Assembly (NCBI GenBank): GCA_012295275.1
Contig: CM022673.1
Span: 7,492,811-7,525,310, forward strand
Source: Chrysomallon squamiferum
Lineage: Eukaryota; Mollusca; Gastropoda; Neomphalida; Peltospiridae
Direction: 5' to 3'
DNA length: 32,500 nt
The notes under the pieces were generated by a model. The model made no database searches. It was not told the origin of the DNA and saw nothing but the letters and a program-made list of their open reading frames with translations. Each line of letters starts with the position of its first letter. The stretch's first letter is position 1. Of this stretch, positions 20,457-25,334 are shown one piece after another. The position numbers and the translations under genes are program-made.

Positions 20457-21100
20457 GTCTCTGTATGTGTGTCACTCTCATTCTCTCTTTGTCATTTTCT
20501 TTCCTTTACATTTTGTTCCTTCACTCTTTTCTTATTTTTCTAAGTCACACAAAATGTCATTTTTCTTCTTCCTGTTTTTTCTTATTTTTTATAATATAGA
20601 GGTCCATATTGACACCATGTCAGATACCCAAGAACACCCTGAAAATGTCAGATGTTCAGATATGGCATGTATGGCAGAATCCAAAGGTAAGACCAAAGAC
20701 CTCACGTACATAACATTATATGTATAGAGAGACACACACATTTACGTACAAACTATATACATTGGATATGCCACACACACATATACACGTACTTACATTC
20801 ATTTATACATACATATAAATGTACCTACATAAATCCATACATACATAGATACAAACACACTTACTTAATTACTTATTTACTTACTTACTTACACACACAC
20901 ATATATATATATCTTAGGAATAATACTAAGACAAACCGAGAGACCGATAAAACTTTAAGAATTTCAAATAACAGTTAATCTTCTAATTGTTTAATTCTTT
21001 GCTCATTTCAGACTTAACAAATACAGCTGTATCAGTGAACTTGGCTCTTCATACTGTCCTTCTGAGCGTCGTATTGACTTTTTGGTGGCAGAAAAACTGA
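421..21100 (+). CDS. Two-Ig-domain small membrane protein, five-exon gene (span)
   Basis: Joined coding exons are 421-481, 18176-18529, 19091-19417, 20600-20686 and 21012-21100, 918 bases giving 305 residues. All introns are GT-AG and phase 1. Order: signal peptide (about 1-20), V-like Ig domain (about 24-138; C41, W54, and EDEGQIFQC ending at C120), second Ig domain (about 141-247; C163, W176, NSGAIYRC ending at C226), a stalk (248-281) with C266 and C271, and a hydrophobic C-terminal segment (about 282-302) ending WWQKN. Additional cysteines C111 and C203 occur, one per domain. N156-S-S is a potential N-glycosylation site. Known Ig-superfamily biology implies a cell-surface adhesion, receptor or decoy role; no ligand can be inferred. 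The C-terminus could be a transmembrane anchor with a three-residue tail or a GPI signal. I do not recognise a named orthologue. Confidence 0.85.
488..2200. repeat. Simple-repeat-rich intron: poly(T), poly(A), (GT)n, (TATG)n, (GGTA)n
   Basis: This stretch contains T21 at 581-601, irregular AGTATT repeats around 668-750, poly(A) near 878-894 and 1266-1278, a perfect (GT)n at about 1358-1396 running into imperfect TATG/TACG repeats to about 1565, (GGTA)4 at 1573-1588, and poly(T) near 1830-1845. The reading frames over 1327-1581 are translations of the repeat and are not genes. The remainder is unremarkable AT-rich sequence. Confidence 0.85.
2205..2655. repeat. Imperfect trinucleotide array (ACT/CTG/CTA mix)
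   Basis: About 450 bases are made almost entirely of ACT, GCT, CTA, ACC and related triplets (for example CTACTGCTACTACTA). The 152-codon frame across it is low complexity (Leu/Thr-rich depending on frame), the opposite strand is open as well, and no splice or start context supports translation. I treat it as a decayed trinucleotide microsatellite. Confidence 0.8.
2656..3465. other. Intronic AT-rich sequence, no gene seen
   Basis: This is AT-rich intron with poly(T) near 3037-3047 and an A25-type run at about 3125-3149. A 78-codon open frame at 2704-2940 has no recognisable motif or flanking splice signals and was not called. Confidence 0.5.
3466..3735. other. Low-repeat, CpG-containing island with two E-boxes
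   Basis: This is a non-repetitive stretch with more G+C and CpG than its flanks (AGTCGCGACCTCG, AGCCGCCGATG, GGCCGCG). It has perfect CACGTG palindromes at 3529-3534 and 3608-3613. No long reading frame is present. It may be an intronic regulatory element; conservation in relatives would be the test. Confidence 0.3.
3736..4862. other. Intronic poly(T)/poly(A)-rich sequence, no gene seen
   Basis: Long T runs interrupted by CGGG and G lie at about 3800-3854, followed by A13 near 3883 and further A runs at 4172, 4336, 4523 and 4836. Open frames at 4238-4453 (+) and 4357-4623 (-) have no recognisable content and no good exon boundaries. Confidence 0.5.
4863..5330. other. Unassigned ORF-bearing island, both strands open
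   Basis: This is a non-repetitive, less AT-rich block. On the + strand one frame is open from an ATG at 4863 to a TGA at 5043 and then continues open in the same frame to a TGA at 5325-5327, so 155 codons carry a single internal stop. The second part reads as a mixed-composition peptide containing RFFHKRWESLSKY and YLSEELLEWLQLNGKS. On the - strand, 4942-5169 is also open, with an acidic peptide containing DEYDRKYEYSIDLSPLNE. I recognise neither. It may be a decayed gene fragment, an unrecognised exon or regulatory DNA with few stops by composition. Confidence 0.3.
5331..5790. repeat. (ATT)n and (AAT)n microsatellites
   Basis: (ATT)n occupies about 5462-5500, AAAAT repeats 5554-5574, and a long (AAT)n about 5624-5684 followed by a short (CAG) patch and more AAT to 5713. 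The Asn-rich or Leu-rich frames here are repeat translations. Confidence 0.85.
5796..6005 (+). other. Unassigned 69-codon open frame
   Basis: ATG at 5796 opens a frame to TAA at 6003. The peptide has balanced composition (it contains ENELQRIKTRYLKIKP) and lies in the same frame phase as the open block at 4863-5327, with a microsatellite between. There is no recognisable domain, no obvious splice acceptor and no known homologue to me. It could be chance or another piece of the same decayed unit. Confidence 0.2.
6006..7170. repeat. AT-rich intron with a second imperfect trinucleotide array
   Basis: From about 6325 to 6675 the sequence is an imperfect mix of CTG, CTA, ACT and TTG triplets, including (CTA)n near 6565-6596. 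It resembles the array at 2205-2655. The 151- and 97-codon frames over it are low complexity and are rejected as genes. The flanks are plain AT-rich DNA, with T runs around 7120-7143. Confidence 0.75.
7171..7320. promoter_or_regulatory. Candidate intronic regulatory cluster (CRE plus E-boxes)
   Basis: Within about 95 bases there is a perfect CRE palindrome TGACGTCA (7214-7221), a further GACGTC (7224-7229), and two perfect CACGTG E-boxes (7277-7282 and 7301-7306), in a non-repetitive stretch of higher G+C. The motifs are visible directly. Function as an enhancer of the Ig-domain gene is inferred from their density. Confidence 0.35.
7321..9150. other. Intronic AT-rich sequence, no gene seen
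   Basis: It holds (AT)n at 7777-7794, (TTG)n at about 7907-7931, T/A-rich TTTTATTTTA repeats at 8045-8150, A runs near 8288-8313 and 8456-8468, and otherwise unique AT-rich sequence. A 64-codon open frame on the - strand (8714-8908) has no recognisable feature. The segment 8930-9130 is less AT-rich but shows no motif I can name. Confidence 0.5.
9153..9246. repeat. (GA)n microsatellite
   Basis: About 90 bases of AG repeats with a single GACGAG interruption near 9169-9172. In the Ig-gene pre-mRNA this purine strand is complementary to the (CU)n tracts at 12838 and 20376. Confidence 0.95.
9247..9600. other. Intronic unique sequence, no gene seen
   Basis: This holds TGTG/TGCG-rich sequence just after the (GA)n tract, a TTCTTCTTC pyrimidine patch at about 9495-9535, and otherwise AT-rich sequence without a supported feature. 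Confidence 0.4.
9601..9870. other. Low-repeat island with a TAAT/ATTA palindrome
   Basis: This is non-repetitive sequence of higher G+C. A perfect inverted repeat GCTAAT-TTTG-ATTAGC lies at 9746-9761, with further TAAT and ATTA cores near 9804. These are homeodomain-type core motifs. A B-box-like GGTTCGAAGCA is at about 9648-9658 with no partner A box. No coding exon could be supported. Confidence 0.25.
9871..10530. other. Intronic sequence with poly(T), no gene seen
   Basis: T-rich tract at about 9900-9944, a CACGTG at 10015-10020, then unique AT-rich intron. Nothing further is supported. Confidence 0.4.
10530..10570 (-). mobile_element. Possible tRNA-derived SINE head (A box and B box, minus strand)
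   Basis: Read on the minus strand, GAGCAGAGCTGG (10565-10554) matches the RNA polymerase III A-box consensus TRGCNNAGYNGG at all but the first base. GGTTCGCATCC (10544-10534) matches the B-box consensus GGTTCGANTCC at all but one. The boxes are about 21 bases apart start to start, shorter than in a tRNA, so the anticodon arm appears lost. It is best read as a decayed SINE or tRNA pseudogene rather than a tRNA. Confidence 0.35.
10621..10862. repeat. (TATG)n/(GT)n compound microsatellite
   Basis: A TTC patch is followed by (GTAT)n running perfectly over about 10683-10768, then degenerate TATG/TATA sequence and (GT)n at about 10828-10859. Every frame on both strands is open because of the four-base period. 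None is a gene. Confidence 0.95.
10863..12835. other. Intronic AT-rich sequence, no gene seen
   Basis: Contains scattered A and T runs, a G10 run at about 11545-11556, (AAT)n at about 12027-12067, A-rich sequence at 12108-12160, and otherwise unique AT-rich intron. The 102-codon frame at 11032-11340 is Lys/Ile-rich, as expected from composition, and is not called. Confidence 0.5.
12838..12930. repeat. (CT)n microsatellite with T and TTG tail
   Basis: (CT)n is perfect over about 12838-12908, followed by T13 and a short (TTG)n. It is complementary in sense to the (GA)n at 9153-9246 in the same intron. Confidence 0.95.
13150..13520. other. CpG-dense island with a Kozak-context micro-ORF
   Basis: This non-repetitive block has roughly 20 CpG dinucleotides, far above the surrounding intron, and a CACGTG at 13175-13180. 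An ATG in strong context (AACATGG, 13323) encodes 29 residues, MADANRF followed by a hydrophobic stretch containing SVAVLSVVLT. Its TGA (13410-13412) overlaps a second ATG (13409) in an ATGA arrangement. The second frame reaches a donor-like GAG-GTTAGT near 13510. A separate ATG at 13254 (MEERRELVNG) ends at a donor-like GTGAGT. It could be the first exon of a nested or alternative transcript, or a regulatory island. No domain is recognised. Confidence 0.3.
13521..13984. other. Intronic unique sequence, no gene seen
   Basis: AT-rich unique sequence following the CpG island. No motif, repeat or exon could be supported. Confidence 0.4.
13985..14068 (+). mobile_element. Decayed tRNA-derived SINE head
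   Basis: TAGTTCAGGGGTTAGAGCAC (13991-14010) closely resembles the D-arm/A-box region of tRNAs (TAGCTCAGNGGTTAGAGCAC type). The T-arm is decayed: only ATCGAATAG around 14058-14066 recalls a B box. No cloverleaf can be folded. This is a SINE or tRNA pseudogene remnant. Confidence 0.4.
14069..14325. repeat. Degenerate TATG/TGTA repeat
   Basis: Imperfect (GTAT)n and GTGTGT sequence spans about 14136-14215, flanked by AT-rich DNA. The open frames over it are repeat translations. Confidence 0.7.
14326..14700. other. Low-repeat, GC-richer island
   Basis: Non-repetitive and CpG-containing (CTTCGCGGCTCGCTGGGCGG near 14419-14438). A 63-codon open frame lies on the minus strand (14691 down to 14500) starting MSPQTSLTADT. 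It is basic in its middle part and unrecognised. There are no clear splice boundaries. It may be regulatory sequence or a degraded exon. Confidence 0.25.
14701..16250. other. Intronic AT-rich sequence, no gene seen
   Basis: Contains T23 at about 14852-14874, A18 near 15262-15280, (TTA)n at 15343-15361, (CAT)n at about 15463-15494, (TA)n near 16139-16150 and T18 at about 16158-16172. No gene is supported. Confidence 0.5.
16251..16338. repeat. (GATA)n microsatellite
   Basis: About 18-20 tandem GATA units with one GATG at the left and one GGGATA interruption at the right. Confidence 0.95.
16339..17700. other. Intronic sequence with a purine-rich block and poly(A)
   Basis: A strand-asymmetric purine-rich block (GA, GAAA, GGGA) spans about 16790-16990 and gives Ser/Phe/Leu-rich spurious frames on the minus strand. 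A25 lies at about 17138-17162. The segment 17290-17470 is less AT-rich but unassigned. No gene is supported. Confidence 0.5.
17701..17765. repeat. (TG)n microsatellite
   Basis: TG repeats with TATC and TC interruptions at about 17704-17750. The His/Thr-rich minus-strand frames are its shadows. Confidence 0.9.
17798..17850 (+). mobile_element. Possible tRNA-derived SINE remnant
   Basis: TAGCGGAGCGGA (17800-17811) matches the A-box consensus TRGCNNAGYNGG except for the last base. AATTCGAATCC (17832-17842) matches the B box GGTTCGANTCC except for the first two bases. Start-to-start spacing is about 32 bases, shorter than in a tRNA, so part of the body is lost. Best read as a decayed SINE head. 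Confidence 0.35.
18176..18529 (+). CDS. Ig gene exon 2: V-like Ig domain
   Basis: The acceptor TTTTTCAG ends at 18175 and the donor GTATGC is at 18530. Length is 354 bases, phase 1-1, the symmetric phase typical of exons that each carry one Ig domain. The translation has the B-strand Cys (RLECRL), the C-strand Trp 13 residues later (ISWYKV), and an F-strand motif EDEGQIFQC in place of the usual DxGxYxC. An extra Cys lies just before it (LSCEDEG). Confidence 0.88.
18550..19080. repeat. Intron 2 with (TACA)n microsatellite
   Basis: Imperfect (TACA)n spans about 18588-18645, then T-rich and AT-rich sequence. The acceptor GTAATTTCAG ends at 19090. The open frames at 18503-18786 are repeat translations. 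Confidence 0.8.
19091..19417 (+). CDS. Ig gene exon 3: second Ig domain
   Basis: 327 bases, phase 1-1, donor GTATGT at 19418. The translation holds FEIDCQA, IVWMYK with Trp 13 residues after the Cys, and SGAIYRC as the F strand. An additional Cys (EDCHII) mirrors the extra Cys of domain 1 and could form a second disulfide within or between domains. NSS in EMNSSFE is a possible glycosylation site. The frame stays open past the donor to 19575 (see the alternative end). Confidence 0.88.
19418..19575 (+). other. Possible alternative 3' end: read-through of exon 3 with tandem hydrophobic segments
   Basis: If the exon 3 donor is not used, the frame continues 52 more codons to TAA at 19573. It encodes two near-identical 21-residue units, each WTILLIL, a run of Ile/Phe/Tyr, then RK. 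They come from a 63-bp tandem duplication (19438-19500 and 19501-19563). AATAAA signals follow at 19599-19604 and 19604-19609. A composite terminal exon giving a protein with a different membrane anchor is plausible. AT-rich DNA tends to encode hydrophobic residues, so transcript evidence is needed. Confidence 0.35.
19438..19563. repeat. 63-bp tandem duplication in intron 3
   Basis: Two adjacent 63-base copies differ at only a few positions. The period is a multiple of three, so the exon 3 reading frame is preserved through both copies. Confidence 0.9.
19576..20375. other. Intron 3 body, no gene seen
   Basis: (AAT)n at about 19609-19632, then unique AT-rich sequence, and a short (TTG)n-like patch near 20115-20150. 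No exon is supported. Confidence 0.5.
20376..20599 (+). repeat. (CT)n tract and extended polypyrimidine region before exon 4
   Basis: (CT)n is nearly perfect over about 20376-20456, followed by CTGTCT and over 100 bases of pyrimidine-rich sequence up to the acceptor ATAATATAG at 20599. CUCUCU and UCUU are known binding motifs of polypyrimidine-tract-binding proteins, so regulated use of the next exon is a reasonable inference. Confidence 0.8.
20600..20686 (+). CDS. Ig gene exon 4: stalk, possible cassette exon
   Basis: 87 bases, phase 1-1, donor GTAAGA at 20687. It encodes a polar 29-residue segment with two cysteines (VRCSDMAC), between the second Ig domain and the hydrophobic tail. Starting instead at the next AG (20602) would hit a stop at once, which fixes the acceptor. 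Because the phases match, skipping it would join exon 3 to exon 5 in frame. Confidence 0.75.
20728..20925. repeat. Intron 4 (CA)n, (TACA)n, (TTAC)n
   Basis: Imperfect CA, ATAC and TTAC repeats fill most of the 325-base intron 4. The acceptor GCTCATTTCAG ends at 21011. Confidence 0.8.
21012..21100 (+). CDS. Ig gene exon 5: C-terminal hydrophobic anchor
   Basis: 89 coding bases ending in TGA (21098-21100). It encodes DLTNT and then a hydrophobic stretch AVSVNLALHTVLLSVVLTFWW ending QKN. This is either a single membrane span with a minimal cytoplasmic tail or a GPI-attachment signal, with small residues just upstream (S275, D277, N280) as possible attachment sites. It carries no signalling motif. 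Confidence 0.8.
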
Positions 21101-21575
21101 ACCTTCATTCATGCGGTTGTGACAAACTGAAACATCGTCTACTTCAGCGCTGGACAGTTCAAGGATCCCTAATTCTCTAATACACAACAACAAAAAATGT
21201 TGTTGGCGAACAAAAAAGCTATTTAGTCATGAAATCAAATATCCAGTGATGTCGGATGCTCACCAAAACAATCAAACAAGAACAGATAGCATTAAATGAC
21301 ACGGATGTTCTAATCATGGAAAATATTTGTTGGTATCAGTCATCATAACCATGTCAGAAAGAAATTTAGGATATTGTGATTTGTTTTAGACTAAAAAGCG
21401 GGAAAATATTATTTAGCTTTTTCTCTAGTTCCTGTCACAAATGTAGAAAAGTTAGTGAAACAAACTGTTCATGGTGTAACTGTGAATTATTCTCGAAACC
21501 AAACAAACAAAACATTATAAAAAAAAATATGTTTAGTTATATATAAATAAAAATAAAAGTTGACAAAATTGTCAG
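21101..21575 (+). other. Probable 3' UTR of the Ig gene
   Basis: Unique sequence after the stop codon leads to two abutting AATAAA signals (21546-21551 and 21552-21557), so cleavage is expected around 21570-21580. Confidence 0.55.
21546..21557 (+). terminator. Tandem poly(A) signals
   Basis: Two consecutive AATAAA hexamers lie 446 bases after the stop codon of the Ig gene, followed within 30 bases by a GT/T-rich patch (GTTGACAAAATTGT). Confidence 0.55.
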
Positions 21576-21659
21576 CGCTTTGTAAGAAAACAGTTTTGTA
21601 AAAATGCAGCTTTAAAAAAATTAATGGTGTAGATTTGTATTATAATTATTATTATACGT

Positions 21660-22345
21660 TATCAGAAATATAACGATTTGAGAAATATGATAACGTAATA
21701 TCTCGCTTTACGTGGCGACTCAGTTACGTTACTGAAATTGTGATGGATAGGTAAACATGGCAATGTGACGTCACGTCGATGTAAATAATTACGTCATGTT
21801 AATTTAGAAAATTACATTACTAAAGATGTAACTCTTTGGAAAATACAGTAACATAATGTGACTTTAGAGAGTAAAAAGTTACACCACAAAGGTTGCAATT
21901 GGAAGATATAGTAACATATCGTGACGCTGGTGTAAAATGTTAGGTTAACGAAGTTGTAGTTGGAAAATATAGTATTGTAATGTAACGTTAACGTATTGTG
22001 TCGTAATAGGAAAAATATATCAAAACATGATATTTGTGTAGAAGGTTACGTTACTTAAGTTTTATTTGGAACATAACGTGACATTTATGTAAAACGTTAC
22101 GTTACTAAATTTGTAATTGGAACGTAACGTGTCATTTCCGTAATATATTATGTTCTTGAAATTGTGACTGGAAAATATAATAATAAAACAAGACTTTATT
22201 GTAAAAGTTGTAGTTTGAAAATTTAGTAATATATCGTGAATATTGGTGTAAAAAGGTACATTATTAAAATTGTAATTGGAAAATACAATGGAAAAGTTGA
22301 AGTTGTTTAGAAATCACGATAACGTATGGTAACGTTATTGTAAAT
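21660..22345. repeat. Decayed minisatellite, period about 50-62 bp
   Basis: Roughly ten to twelve degenerate copies of a unit that alternates GTTACGTTACTAAA, TTGTAATTGGAAAATA, TAGTAACATAATGTGAC and GTGTAAAA. The core GTTACGTTACT is intact at 21723-21733, 22045-22055 and 22096-22106. Copies vary in length and are strongly diverged, so the array is old. It begins about 80 bases after the predicted end of the Ig gene transcript. Confidence 0.75.
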
Positions 22346-22849
22346 ATATATACATCATGTTTTTAATACAATTTTGTATTATAAAAATACGTGTAGAGAT
22401 TAATTACTTCGATAGGCACTACACAGTAAATTGCTAATTTAGAACTAGTTGTGACGGATTCAATGACATTTTCACGTAGGAAAGATACATACAAACATCA
22501 TATGTGTGTATGTGTGTGTGTGTGCTTGTGTGTTTGTATATAACGAAAACCTGATCCTATTCAACGCAGTGCAAAATATATGGATCCGTCATTTTATGTC
22601 GTAATTTATGTTAGCATTCTGTTATTAAATCCTATGAATAATCATCATCTTTATAATACATCATATTTTCTCCGTAATCATATTAGCTTGATCATCATTA
22701 CCACTATTACTACCACTACTACTGCTACTACTACTACTATTACTAGTATTATTACTACTACTACTACTACTAAGACACTACAAAGTTGTAGTCACAGCAC
22801 TCCGAGATTTCAACAACAAAAAAAATAATAAAAAAAAAAAAAAAAAAAA
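22346..22849. repeat. Simple repeats: (GT)n, (ACT)n, poly(A)
   Basis: GT repeat at about 22503-22523, ACT/ATT trinucleotide repeats at about 22695-22772, and A20 at about 22830-22849. The Thr-rich frame at 22580-22828 is a repeat translation. Confidence 0.8.
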
Positions 22850-23300
22850 TTATTATAAGAGAACTTCAAGTGGACATTAAGAAAACAACCTGAAATAAAG
22901 GCACAGGATTGACAACTCTGGAGAGGTGTTACCAACCAGCCTATGTTCCAGTACGGTCGAGGTGCATACGTAGCTACTCCCGAATTTATGATTATATTAT
23001 GACGTAATAATTCAGTGACGACATAACAGATGGGGCCATAATTCCGAAGGTTGATTATGTAGTCACCGAACACAATGGACGTACGGAAACAATATTCAGA
23101 TTTCAAGTCGCTCTTTCTGCAGAAAGGTATTTGGAAGAACTTAGCACTGTGTTTCATTTTGTTGATGGCCAGAAGATTCATTAGTCTCACCACCTTAAAT
23201 TTTCTCAGGAGGAATATGAGGCTGATTAGAAGTTTCGGACCGAGTCGTAGCAATATTAGTATACAAAGTAGCCAAAACATTGTTAATCAATGCAACTGAA
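22850..23300. pseudogene. Coding-like island with interrupted frames (unassigned)
   Basis: This is a 450-base non-repetitive block between two poly(A) runs. On the + strand, two frames give protein-like stretches broken by stops: one near 22922-23000 (includes TNQPMFQYGRGAYVATPEF) and, in another frame, 23011-23175 (includes VDYVVTEHNGRTETIF and ERYLEELSTVFHFVDG), ending at a TAG, with protein-like sequence resuming after it. An ATG frame at 23075-23299 overlaps. On the - strand a 156-codon frame (23280-22810) is open, but it is hydrophobic and runs into the poly(T). A frameshifted pseudogene or transposon fragment on the + strand is my preferred reading. I do not recognise the family. Confidence 0.3.
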
Positions 23301-23378
23301 ATTTCACTACACCAGTCAATTTACAGGAATAATAATAATAATAAAAAAAAAAAGCCAAAACCGTGAAACTAAAATTTG

Positions 23379-23409
<31 letters not shown>

Positions 23410-24965
23410 AGTTTGTGGTGTGACTGTTAGAAAATTACATTCTTCAAAAGGATTATTAACCTATGGTAGGATGCTAAGATCAGTGACAAAGCTCTGTGTT
23501 GTACACGTGAAAGGATGTCAGTGGCTGAATGCAAATTTTGTGTATTAACATTATCATGTGAACGTACACATGTGCGTGTATATATATATATGTGTAAATA
23601 TTTTGCATTGCTGTGTTGTTGTAAGTTGCAGACATTCTCAGATAAGATGCGATCCACGAAACGGTTTTTGAAGTGTTTTTACATACGTGAATTCGACAAT
23701 TTCTTAGTTGTTTTTAATGTATATATTTTTAGATGTTTAATTATATAAAAATACAAATTCAAGCTTTAAAATTGTTCAAGTGTATTTGTTGTTCGAATAT
23801 AAGAAATTAATTTAGTCATACAATCATGACGATTATGTTGCTATGTCTTATTTGAAAAAGGAAAACAGAAATAACATTATTTTAAACTGTGTTCGTATGT
23901 CTATAAATATTACTACTATTGCTGATGCTGCTACTAAACTGTTACTACTATTACTACAACAGTGAATTAAAAAAACCCCACTAAATGCTTAGAGAATCCA
24001 CAAATAAAGCAAATTCACTAAAAGCGTATATACGGAGACTAAATATATTCTGCACTCTTCCAGGTTTTGTTTTGTTTTCTTAATTAATAATAATGCATCA
24101 CAAGAAAAGACTACAATTTTAAAATATTGGGGTTTCATAGCATACTGAGCGGATCTGGTTAATCTTTCCCTAAGCGTAAGAAAAATGCAGATACCACACC
24201 GCGTGCTAGCAATGACTCCGGTTATAAAGTGACAAAATGGCGTCGCATTGTGTTACGGTGTTGTTTTATGATCACACTTTCTTATTGCTGAAAACAAGCA
24301 GCTAAAACGAATAAAAGACTCAATTGGAATTAAAAATACTTTTTGCATCAGTTCTTTCCACCGCCATATTTCTTAACTGCAGTGTAGTGGTATATATTCT
24401 AATATTAGCAACATCGCGAGGATACAGGTAACCAGACAGATATAAGTCCTTGTTTCGTTATTTTACAGAAATCTCAGAAAGAGTGCTCGATAACTTAGGA
24501 AAGACTTTAAAAAAAATAAAAAATAAAAAAATATATATTATAGACACTCAGTCTGTCAAGCGTTATTGTTATATTTATATGTACGAAATTATGTCATAAA
24601 GAAAAAATAAAAAATCTCTTGGTTTAACAAATCAGATTCCTAGAAAGAAATTTGTGCTGAGCAATTTACTAGCATTGTCCACATTGGTAAGTGGATGAGA
24701 GCAGCATCAGCAGCAACAACGACGGAAATGATAACAGCAACAATAATAATTTCTTCATATATTTTTATGTTAATAAATAAAATTAATAGTAAGAACCATT
24801 TCAGAATATGTAGAAAATGATACTTTTAGTGTATGTGCACGTGCATACTTGCATGTGTGTGTTTATGATAGAGCATGCATAAGTGCATGTGTACTGAATT
24901 CGAATGTTCAAAATAAACACTGTCGTTTTGGAAATATATAATTTTGCTTTGGATGAGTACTAATC
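23301..24965. other. Intergenic AT-rich sequence, no gene seen
   Basis: AAT repeat near 23329-23342, A29 at about 23378-23406, (TA)n near 23579-23590, a few ACT triplets at about 23910-23960, and otherwise unique AT-rich DNA. No feature is supported. Confidence 0.5.
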
Positions 24966-24966
24966 T

Positions 24967-24999
<33 letters not shown>
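24966..24999. repeat. Poly(A) run
   Basis: About 32 consecutive A. The Phe-rich frame on the other strand is its shadow. Confidence 0.9.
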
Positions 25000-25001
<2 letters not shown>

Positions 25002-25118
25002 AGAGAGAGAGATAAATAGGTTGGCGAAAATTATGAATTTTGTACACTCATGTATGGTTTACTGGAGTTACGCATCTTGATGTGTACAGACATGATAATT
25101 ATAAGGAATTCGTTTTAA

Positions 25119-25334
25119 GTTGAGAAGTGTGTATTTTTGATGTTTAATGGTCACTTAACTTTGACATGTGCAGCTGTCGTAGTTGTGGACAGACAACTAA
25201 ACATCCACTGGCTTAAAGTTTACTCATCTAAACTAATAACAGTTCCACCTGACATACAGAGCAACCTAAGTCAGTCATTCTCACATAAATTCATACTGAA
25301 TATTTTAGGTCCTTTTCAAAAAAATATAAAATAA
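25119..25334 (+). pseudogene. Possible Ig-domain fragment
   Basis: An open frame from 25119 to TAA at 25332 reads like the front half of an Ig domain: GHLTLTCAA (B strand with Cys), LNIHWLKV (C strand with Trp 14 residues after the Cys), KLITVPPD, and FILNILGP as an E-like strand. The F strand with the second Cys is absent. An AG (GTTTTAAG) ends at 25119, so an exon start at 25120 would be phase 1, as in the Ig gene upstream. The only phase-1 donor at the other end (G-GTCCTT at 25309) is poor. It may be a decayed Ig exon or a chance resemblance. Confidence 0.3.

Noticed and set aside
22810-23280. 156-codon minus-strand gene
   Set aside because: Although it is the longest open frame, its C-terminus is poly(T)-encoded Phe, its composition is hydrophobic, and the opposite strand shows more protein-like segments. 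It is kept only as part of an unassigned island.
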